Shown here one piece after another: positions 8,226 to 14,484 of a DNA stretch of 38,632 nucleotides. Source of the stretch: Allomuricauda sp. (GTDB lineage: Bacteria; Bacteroidota; Bacteroidia; Flavobacteriales; Flavobacteriaceae). The DNA lies in assembly GCA_017795045.1 (NCBI GenBank), contig CP051244.1, forward strand, positions 330,056 to 368,687, given 5' to 3'. Made by a program: the position numbers and the translations under genes. Below the pieces are notes generated by a model that saw nothing but the letters and a program-made list of their open reading frames with translations, made no database searches and had not been told where the DNA came from. Positions within the stretch are counted from its first letter, which is position 1. Every line of letters starts with the position of its first letter.

Positions 8226-8906
8226 ATGGATTACGGAAAAGAATTCAAAAAATACGCTACCCAACACCACGGCATCAATAGCATGCATTATGACAACATC
8301 ATGAGCAGCATGTACCCCGTGAACATGACCCCGAACATCATTGAGGAACGCCAATTGAATGCCATTGCCATGGATGTTTTCTCGAGATTGATGATGGATC
8401 GCATCATCTTTTTGGGAACGGGAATCAATGATCAGGTGGCCAATATTGTGCAGGCACAGTTGCTTTTCTTGGAAAGCGCCGATGCCTCCAAGGATATCCA
8501 GATATACATTAACTCCCCTGGTGGAAGCGTATATGCCGGATTGGGAATTTATGACACCATGCAGTTCATAAAACCAGATGTTGCCACCATTTGTACGGGC
8601 ATTGCCGCGTCCATGGCTGCCGTACTCCTATGTGCCGGTCAGGAGGGAAAAAGAAGTGGCCTAACCCACTCCAGGGTCATGATCCACCAACCTCTATCAG
8701 GAGCACAAGGACAGGCCAGTGATATAGAGATTGCAGCCAAAGAGGTGCTCAAGATAAAAGATGAGTTGTATGAGATCATATCCAAACACTCTGGGCAGTC
8801 TTTTGAAAAAGTGTACGAAGACAGCGATCGAGATTACTGGATGAAGGCCAAAGAGGCCAAGGAATATGGTATGATCGATGAAATTTTGGTCCGGGAAAAA
8901 TCCTAG
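8226..8906 (+). CDS. clpP: ATP-dependent Clp protease proteolytic subunit
   Basis: The serine peptidase that forms the double-ring chamber degrading proteins unfolded by ClpX. The catalytic triad is visible: Ser129 in GIAASMAAVLL, His154 in SRVMIHQP and Asp203 in DRDYWM. INSPGGSVYAGLGIYDTMQ (residues 95-113) is the conserved substrate-binding stretch. I chose the ATG at 8226 (226 residues, beginning MDYGKEF). An upstream in-frame GTG at 8169 would lie inside the tig terminator and add a non-conserved leader. The N-terminal section before the core (about 35 residues) is longer than in proteobacterial ClpP, as is usual in Bacteroidota. clpX follows after 103 bases. Confidence 0.97.
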   Translation: MDYGKEFKKYATQHHGINSMHYDNIMSSMYPVNMTPNIIEERQLNAIAMDVFSRLMMDRIIFLGTGINDQVANIVQAQLLFLESADASKDIQIYINSPGGSVYAGLGIYDTMQFIKPDVATICTGIAASMAAVLLCAGQEGKRSGLTHSRVMIHQPLSGAQGQASDIEIAAKEVLKIKDELYEIISKHSGQSFEKVYEDSDRDYWMKAKEAKEYGMIDEILVREKS

Positions 8907-9009
8907 GACAAAGAACTGAAACCCAATAAAAGCAACCCCATAACGTAGACCAAACCCATTTTTTTTGCGTTATTAGTGGTTGGAACATATATGTTGATTT
9001 GATATTGAT

Positions 9010-10245
9010 ATGGCAAAGGAAAACTTGGAATGTTCATTTTGTGGTAGAAAAAAGCCTGAAACCAATCTTCTGATTGCAGGGCTCGATGCGCATATTTGTG
9101 ACCGTTGTATAGAACAGGCACACAGTATTGTTGCTGAGGAATCCAAACAATCCAAAAACCAAGATCTATCCTCCGAACTGGTCCTAAAAAAACCAATGGA
9201 GATCAGGGACTTTTTGGACACTTTTGTCATTGGACAGGAGCGTACCAAAAAAGTCATGTCCGTTGCGGTCTACAATCACTACAAGCGATTGTTGCAACCC
9301 AAGAGCAAGGACAACGACGTAGAAATCCAGAAGAGCAACATCATCATGGTAGGGCAGACCGGGACCGGAAAGACCCTGATTGCCAAGACCATTGCCCGTA
9401 TGCTCAATGTTCCCTTGGCCATTGTTGATGCCACGGTGCTTACCGAAGCAGGATATGTTGGGGAAGATGTGGAAAGCATCCTTACCCGATTGCTCCAGGC
9501 TGCTGATTACAACTTGGAAAAAGCAGAAAGGGGTATCGTTTTTATAGATGAGATCGATAAGATTGCCCGAAAGAGTGATAATCCATCCATTACCCGAGAC
9601 GTTTCAGGGGAAGGAGTACAACAGGGGCTTCTAAAATTATTGGAAGGTACCGTTGTGAACGTTCCACCTAAAGGTGGACGAAAGCATCCCGACCAAAAAT
9701 TTATCGAGGTCAATACCGAAAATATTCTTTTTGTAGCTGGTGGTGCCTTTGACGGTATCGAACGTATCATCACCAAACGCTTGAACATGCAGGCGGTTGG
9801 ATATAGCGCATCAAAAGCGGAAGAAAAATTGGATCAGGAAAACATCCTCCAATACATCATCCCCAAAGATTTGAAGGAGTTTGGTCTTATTCCGGAAATC
9901 ATTGGTAGGCTACCCGTGCTCACGCACATGAACCCTCTTGATGCAAAAACCTTACGAGCTATCCTAACAGAGCCCAAGAATGCCATCATCAAACAGTACG
10001 AAAAACTGTTCAACATGGATGGTATAAAGTTCACCATCACCGAACAAGCCTTGGACTACATTGTGGAAAAGGCTGTGGAATACAAGTTGGGCGCCAGAGG
10101 ACTTCGTTCCCTTTGTGAGGCAGTTTTTACGGATGCCATGTTCACCCTTCCCAGCAGTGATGAGACCGAGTTCAAGGTAACCAAGGCCTATGCCGAGGAA
10201 AAACTTTCCTACGAGACCATCAAAAAACTAAAAGTAGTATCCTAA
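9010..10245 (+). CDS. clpX: ATP-dependent Clp protease ATP-binding subunit ClpX
   Basis: A hexameric AAA+ unfoldase that delivers tagged proteins to ClpP. The protein has 411 residues. The N-terminal zinc-binding domain has Cys8, Cys11, Cys30 and Cys33; the Walker A motif GQTGTGKT is at 115-122, the pore-1 loop GYVG at 148-151, Walker [11 protein letters not shown] at 175-184, and the RKH pore motif at 224-226. The ClpP-docking loop, IGF in E. coli, reads VGY here at 263-265. The sensor-2 region LGARGLRSL is near the C-terminus. No canonical promoter is clear in the 103-base gap upstream, so it may be cotranscribed with clpP. No hairpin separates its stop from the convergent hydrolase gene, three bases away. 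Confidence 0.98.
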   Translation: MAKENLECSFCGRKKPETNLLIAGLDAHICDRCIEQAHSIVAEESKQSKNQDLSSELVLKKPMEIRDFLDTFVIGQERTKKVMSVAVYNHYKRLLQPKSKDNDVEIQKSNIIMVGQTGTGKTLIAKTIARMLNVPLAIVDATVLTEAGYVGEDVESILTRLLQAADYNLEKAERGIVFIDEIDKIARKSDNPSITRDVSGEGVQQGLLKLLEGTVVNVPPKGGRKHPDQKFIEVNTENILFVAGGAFDGIERIITKRLNMQAVGYSASKAEEKLDQENILQYIIPKDLKEFGLIPEIIGRLPVLTHMNPLDAKTLRAILTEPKNAIIKQYEKLFNMDGIKFTITEQALDYIVEKAVEYKLGARGLRSLCEAVFTDAMFTLPSSDETEFKVTKAYAEEKLSYETIKKLKVVS

Positions 10246-10248
10246 AGG

Positions 10249-10788
10249 TTAAATCGCTTTTCGGGTAACTTGCTCCAAGAGCTCCATACATACTTGGGAG
10301 ATGATTTTCTCATCAGAATACAACTGATGGCCAAAATTTGGAACCACAGTTAGGTCTGCCCCTATCTTATTGGCCCAATCATGTGTCGGCTTAAATTCAT
10401 CAGATTCACCATATACCAAATTCAAGGAAGTATTTGGGCTATCATTCTCCAATCGAATCCTTGTGGCCGAAATGGCCGTCAATGATTTCATGGGCAAGCC
10501 CTTTAAAGCTGCCTTGTACGCTATGGTACCCCCGGTGCTGAACGCGAGATAATGGGCCGGCTCCGATTCCTTCTTTAACAAGTGGGCCACTGCAGTTTCA
10601 ATACCACCTTCCACGAAAGCCCTATGTATATTCTCTTCTGTGGATATGGGCACATCAATATTGCCCAATTGCTGACTGTCATAAAATACAATATCATAGT
10701 ATTGTTGCAGGTATCCAAAGTAGGAAGCGATCCAAAGTCCCTTCTTGGCTCCCCACATATCTGAAACAACGACGAGTTTTTCTGCCAT
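10249..10788 (-). CDS. Small alpha/beta-fold hydrolase-like protein
   Basis: A protein of about 179 residues from the ATG at 10788 (MAEKLVVVSDMWG). It shows an alpha/beta hydrolase layout: a first strand KLVVVSDMWG, a nucleophile-elbow-like LAFSTGGTIAYKAA with a candidate Ser, a strand SLNLVYGESDEF with a candidate acid, and a terminal His in NFGHQLYSD. It is shorter than typical hydrolases and lacks a lid domain. The frame remains open to 10899, but that extension would run through the promoter/operator at 10897-10927 and is not conserved-looking. It is convergent with clpX and downstream of the GH3 gene. The substrate is unknown. Confidence 0.72.
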   Translation of the reverse strand: MAEKLVVVSDMWGAKKGLWIASYFGYLQQYYDIVFYDSQQLGNIDVPISTEENIHRAFVEGGIETAVAHLLKKESEPAHYLAFSTGGTIAYKAALKGLPMKSLTAISATRIRLENDSPNTSLNLVYGESDEFKPTHDWANKIGADLTVVPNFGHQLYSDEKIISQVCMELLEQVTRKAI

Positions 10789-10896
10789 GATGTAATGGTT
10801 TAGTGTGTTTACAAAGATTTGCATGGGGAATTTCAACATTAAACGTAGAAAGACCATTTTTATTTGTCCAAAAGAAACCTTTGTTCGATAAAAGGT

Positions 10897-10927
10897 CAAA
10901 TATTACGAAAACGTTTTCGTAAAACAA
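10897..10927 (-). promoter_or_regulatory. Putative hydrolase promoter with a 20-bp palindromic operator in its spacer
   Basis: On the minus strand TTG (10927-10925) and AATATTTG (10904-10897, one mismatch to TAnnTTTG) flank a 20-base spacer. A perfect 20-bp palindrome, TTACGAAAACGTTTTCGTAA, occupies 10903-10922, so it fills the spacer. A palindrome with a central CG flanked by A/T runs is the shape of LacI-family operators. A repressor bound here would block RNA polymerase. The predicted start is about 100 bases before the hydrolase ATG. No LacI-type gene is in the window. Confidence 0.6.
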
Positions 10928-10951
10928 GGATAAACTACAAAACAAGACGAT

Positions 10952-12466
10952 TTATTGCATATTCATTTGCAGCAATTCGTCCAAATAAGCCCTTTCATTG
11001 GACAATCGTGGTATCTTATGTTGCCCCCCTAACTTGTTTTTGGACTTTAACCAATCGTGGAATAGATTTTTGCGTGCCATGTGTACTTTAGGCATCTTTA
11101 AGGTAATGTTGTTGTACCGTTTCGCTTCATAATCGGAATTCAAAGACTTAAGTGCGTTGTCCAAAAATTCGGTAAAGTAGGCGATATCTTCCGGGGGTTT
11201 CCTGAACTCAATGATCCATTCATGGGCCCCTTTCTCATTTCCGGTCATAAAAATGGGTGCTGCCGTATAGTCCATGATCTCCGCATCGGTTTTCTGGCAA
11301 ATCTGCTTTAGGGCCTCCTCGGCATTTTCAATAATCAGTTCCTCCCCAAAAGCATTGATATGGTGTTTGGTTCGCCCAGTGATCCGTATCCTGTATGGAT
11401 CCTTGGAGGTGAACCGAATAGTGTCCCCTATTTTATAGCGCCAGAGTCCGGCATTGGTGGTAATGACCATGGCGTAATTTACTCCAAGCTGAACTTCCCA
11501 GAGCGGAATGGCATTTTCCTCATTTCCATAGGAATCCATGGGGATAAACTCATAGAAAATCCCATAGTCCAACATCAAAAGAAGGTCATCTGAGTTGTTC
11601 CTATCCTGAATGCCAAAAAAGCCCTCGGAGGCATTGTAGGTTTCATAATAGTTGAACTTTTTCCGTGGCAGAAGCTTTTTATACTGGTCTTTGTAGGGTA
11701 TAAAACTTACCCCTCCGTGAAAATACACTTCAAGGTTTTCCCATATTTCAAACAAATGGTTCTTACCTGTCTTTTCCAACACTTGGTTGAGCAATACCAA
11801 CATCCAAGAAGGCACCCCCGCCAAACTGGTTACGTTCTCCCGGATGCTCTCCTCTATAATGGCCTCCAGTTTGGATTCCCATTCGCTCATCAGCGAAACC
11901 TTGTTGCTGGGCGTACTGCTGTATTCGGCCCAAAGGGGCATGTTGTCGATCAGAATAGCGGAGAGATCTCCAAAAAAAGTACCATTGTCTTCATAAAGTT
12001 CCTTGCTCCCCCCCAATCTAAGGCTCTTCCCTGTGAACAATTGGGAATTTTCGTTGTTGTTCAGGTAAAGGCACAACAAATCCTTGCTAGACTTGTAATG
12101 ACAATCCTCCAAAGCTTCCATGCTCACCGGAATAAACTTGCTCTTGGCGTTGGTGGTACCACTACTCTTGGCAAACCATTTAATGGTTGTGGGCCAAAAC
12201 AGGTTCTGTTCTCCCTTTCGGGTTCGTTCAATCAGCGGGGCAATATCCTCATAACCCACAATGGGCACCCTGTTCTTGAATTCATCATATTTGGGCATAT
12301 CCTTAAAGCCATATTGCTTCCCGATCATGGTGTCTTCGGAAAAATCCATTAGATGGCGCAATACCTCATCCTGAACATCCAAGGGGTACTTTAAAAAAAG
12401 TTCTATCTGGTGATAACGCTTCCGTAGTAACCAAGAAGCAATGGAATTGAATAATGGTATTGGCAT
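10952..12466 (-). CDS. GH3 auxin-responsive-promoter family protein (adenylate-forming acyl-amido synthetase fold)
   Basis: A 504-residue protein of the GH3 family, whose plant members adenylate carboxylic acids (indole-acetate, jasmonate) and join them to amino acids. Visible motifs are the ATP/AMP-binding loop SSGTTNAKSKFIP (residues 101-113), NYYETYNASEGFFGIQ (second nucleotide motif, about 285), and NAGLWRYKIGDTIRF with the Tyr/Asp third motif (about 359-373), followed by a small C-terminal domain containing INAFGEELIIENAEEAL. It is found across Bacteroidota with no defined substrate. Length and motifs are complete, so it is probably active. Its start is divergent from the DUF2797 gene, and the small hydrolase lies downstream after a 163-base gap. 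Auxin conjugation should not be assumed. Confidence 0.9.
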   Translation of the reverse strand: MPIPLFNSIASWLLRKRYHQIELFLKYPLDVQDEVLRHLMDFSEDTMIGKQYGFKDMPKYDEFKNRVPIVGYEDIAPLIERTRKGEQNLFWPTTIKWFAKSSGTTNAKSKFIPVSMEALEDCHYKSSKDLLCLYLNNNENSQLFTGKSLRLGGSKELYEDNGTFFGDLSAILIDNMPLWAEYSSTPSNKVSLMSEWESKLEAIIEESIRENVTSLAGVPSWMLVLLNQVLEKTGKNHLFEIWENLEVYFHGGVSFIPYKDQYKKLLPRKKFNYYETYNASEGFFGIQDRNNSDDLLLMLDYGIFYEFIPMDSYGNEENAIPLWEVQLGVNYAMVITTNAGLWRYKIGDTIRFTSKDPYRIRITGRTKHHINAFGEELIIENAEEALKQICQKTDAEIMDYTAAPIFMTGNEKGAHEWIIEFRKPPEDIAYFTEFLDNALKSLNSDYEAKRYNNITLKMPKVHMARKNLFHDWLKSKNKLGGQHKIPRLSNERAYLDELLQMNMQ

Positions 12467-12494
12467 TTTAGGTATATTTAACCAAGAAATTCAG

Positions 12495-12521
12495 TTGGGT
12501 GCAATAGCTAAAATAGCTTTT
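12495..12521 (+). promoter_or_regulatory. Overlapping divergent promoter candidates for the GH3 and DUF2797 genes
   Basis: Plus strand: TTG at 12495-12497, then TAGCTTTT at 12514-12521 (one mismatch, 16-base spacer). Minus strand: a TATTTTAG box at 12515-12508 with a TTTG 20 bases upstream. Both -7 boxes share the palindrome GCTAAAATAGC at 12507-12517, so the two promoters would exclude each other. Confidence 0.35.
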
Positions 12522-12563
12522 CTGCCCCGCATTTTCAAATCAGTTTTAAACATTCATTCCGCT

Positions 12564-13358
12564 ATGCTTTACGAAGGGGTCCTGCGCAAGATGCAAACCG
12601 AAAATAGAAGTCCCATCCAATATTTTTTGGTCTTTGAGAACGATTTCATCAACATGAACCAAGCCTTGAACAAAGAGGTTCAGATTGATTTCATCAAATT
12701 CCAATGCCTGAATTGCGGACAGGACCGACCCATTTACCGACAAGGGTTTTGCAAAACCTGTTTTTATGAAACCCCAACTGCCGGGGAATGGATCATGAAA
12801 CCCGAGTTGAGCACGGCCCATTTGGACCAAGAAGATCGTGATCTGGAGTTTGAAAAAAGGATGCAATTGCAACCCCACATTGTCTATTTGGCCAACTCTA
12901 GCAATGTAAAGGTGGGGGTGACCCGAAAATCGCAGGTGCCCACCCGTTGGATCGATCAAGGTGCCCACGAGGCCATTGAAATTGTGGAAGTCCCCAACCG
13001 CTACTTGGCCGGTATCACGGAAGTGGCCCTAAAAGACCATGTGAGCGACAAGACCAGTTGGCAGAAAATGCTAAAGAACGATATAGAAGATCTGGACCTG
13101 ACCGAATGGCGCAGTAAACTAAAACCTTATATCCCTGAAGAAGTTTCCCAATATTTTATTGAGGATAATTCCGAGACCAACCTAGAGTTCCCCGTATTGC
13201 AATACCCAGAAAAAGTAAAAAGCCTCAACTTGGACAAAATCCCGAGCTACAAGGGAGTGTTGAAGGGCATAAAAGGGCAATATTTAATTTTTGAGGACAA
13301 CACCGTATTCAATGTACGGGGCAGTGAAGGGTATTATGTGGGGATAACGATCAACTAA
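12564..13358 (+). CDS. DUF2797 domain-containing protein with a zinc-binding motif
   Basis: A 264-residue soluble protein of the DUF2797 family. The ATG at 12564 starts the family-typical LYEGVLRKMQTE; the frame is open upstream to 12441 but that part overlaps the divergent GH3 gene and its promoter. CLNCGQDRPIYRQGFCKTCF (residues about 89-108) is a Cys-x2-Cys-x12-Cys-x2-Cys knuckle, presumably binding zinc. Then come HIVYLANSSNVKVGVTRKSQVPTRWIDQGA and YLAGITEVALKDHVSDKT, which resemble a GIY-YIG-like fold core, though I cannot assign catalytic residues. Its biochemical function is unknown. Confidence 0.82.
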   Translation: MLYEGVLRKMQTENRSPIQYFLVFENDFINMNQALNKEVQIDFIKFQCLNCGQDRPIYRQGFCKTCFYETPTAGEWIMKPELSTAHLDQEDRDLEFEKRMQLQPHIVYLANSSNVKVGVTRKSQVPTRWIDQGAHEAIEIVEVPNRYLAGITEVALKDHVSDKTSWQKMLKNDIEDLDLTEWRSKLKPYIPEEVSQYFIEDNSETNLEFPVLQYPEKVKSLNLDKIPSYKGVLKGIKGQYLIFEDNTVFNVRGSEGYYVGITIN

Positions 13359-13426
13359 ACAGTTTTTAGGTATCTTACAAAGCAAATCTGTAAAAATCCA
13401 ATAACTTACACCTATAAACTCAAGAA

Positions 13427-13648
13427 ATGCTAAAAGAAGTACTACAAACTCTCAAAATGCTGAAACGCATTGAGAACCCGTCCCAAGAAGTAAAGGATTC
13501 ATTGGATTTTTTGGAGCAATCCGTGAAAACCAAAACAAAGGAAAGTTTACTTGACCTAATGTCCATCGGTGATGTTATTGGCTATGACGAACTACAGGAC
13601 AGCCTCAAGGAAATGGTCAATTTTTTGGAAAAAATGAAGCATAAATAG
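13427..13648 (+). CDS. Small helical protein of unknown function (73 residues)
   Basis: A short, charged protein without signal peptide or membrane segment. Heptad-like leucines (VLQTLKMLKRI, SLDFLEQSV, SLKEMVNFLEKM) suggest a helical hairpin or coiled coil. I recognise no family. The start ATG at 13427 follows a 68-base gap after the DUF2797 stop, and the stop lies 38 bases before the DUF6090 gene, so cotranscription with DUF6090 is likely. Codon use matches the neighbours, which supports a real gene. Confidence 0.6.
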   Translation: MLKEVLQTLKMLKRIENPSQEVKDSLDFLEQSVKTKTKESLLDLMSIGDVIGYDELQDSLKEMVNFLEKMKHK

Positions 13649-13686
13649 CAAGGTCTTGTAGAGATTTTTGACCTAATCAACCTCCC

Positions 13687-14451
13687 ATGCTCAAGTTCTT
13701 TAGAAAAATCCGGCAGCGTCTTATTGCTGAACAAAAAATCAGCAATTACCTCCTCTATGCCCTTGGGGAAATCGTCCTTGTCGTGATAGGCATTCTTATT
13801 GCACTGGCCATCAATAATGCCAATGAACAACGAATCAAACGGGAAAAAGAACAGGTGTACCTCAAGGGGTTGAAAGAAGAGTTTGAAACCAGTAAATTGA
13901 AACTGGAGGAATTGATCAGATTCAATACAAACAGCTACAATGCCGCTATTGAGATTGTAAAGATTATGGACCAAAAAGAAAGTCCTTCTGAGCAAAAACT
14001 ATCTGAACTGTTCGTTACCGCCTTTGCGTACGATATTTTTTTTAACCCCAACAACTCCCTTCTCAATGAAATGATCAATTCCGGAAGCCTTAAGGACATC
14101 AACAACAACTCCCTAAGGATTAAGCTGACCAATTGGATTGCCACCATAGACGACATTTCCAATCAAGAACAAATGCAGGACGAACAACGAAACAGTACGG
14201 TCAATGCTTTTAGGGATGAAGGTCATAGTATCCGAACCATCCTGGACCATACCGGCATGTCCGAAAAATTGGGAATCCCCGTGGATGAAAAGGCCATCAG
14301 CAATTTATCCGTATTGGAATCCACTACATTCCAAAACAATATCCTGATGTTTATCATTACAAGTCAATCCACGGAAACGGAGCATTACAACCCATTGCTA
14401 TTTCAGTTGGAATCCATTCTTAAAGTCATCGACCAAGAGTTGGAACAATAA
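13687..14451 (+). CDS. DUF6090 family membrane-anchored protein
   Basis: A 254-residue protein. A basic N-terminus (MLKFFRKIRQRLIAEQK) precedes one strongly hydrophobic helix at about residues 24-42 (LYALGEIVLVVIGILIALAIN), the hallmark of this Bacteroidota family, then a predicted helical, mostly extracytoplasmic domain rich in Asn, Glu and Lys. The function of the family is unknown. The family often occurs in several paralogues per genome; here it is alone with the 73-residue gene. Transcription ends at the bidirectional hairpin immediately after the stop. Confidence 0.8.
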   Translation: MLKFFRKIRQRLIAEQKISNYLLYALGEIVLVVIGILIALAINNANEQRIKREKEQVYLKGLKEEFETSKLKLEELIRFNTNSYNAAIEIVKIMDQKESPSEQKLSELFVTAFAYDIFFNPNNSLLNEMINSGSLKDINNNSLRIKLTNWIATIDDISNQEQMQDEQRNSTVNAFRDEGHSIRTILDHTGMSEKLGIPVDEKAISNLSVLESTTFQNNILMFIITSQSTETEHYNPLLFQLESILKVIDQELEQ

Positions 14452-14484
14452 AAAAAGGTGCGGTTAAAACCGCACCTTTTTTTT
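14451..14484. terminator. Bidirectional intrinsic terminator between DUF6090 and AsmA-like genes
   Basis: Stem AAAAAAGGTGCGGTT paired with AACCGCACCTTTTTT around a two- to three-base A loop. A-runs on one side and T-runs on the other give a terminator in both directions, serving the convergent DUF6090 (plus) and AsmA-like (minus) genes. Confidence 0.92.

Noticed and set aside
11717..12352. A 211-codon plus-strand frame inside the GH3 gene
   Set aside because: The opposite strand encodes all GH3 motifs without interruption; the plus frame has no family features.
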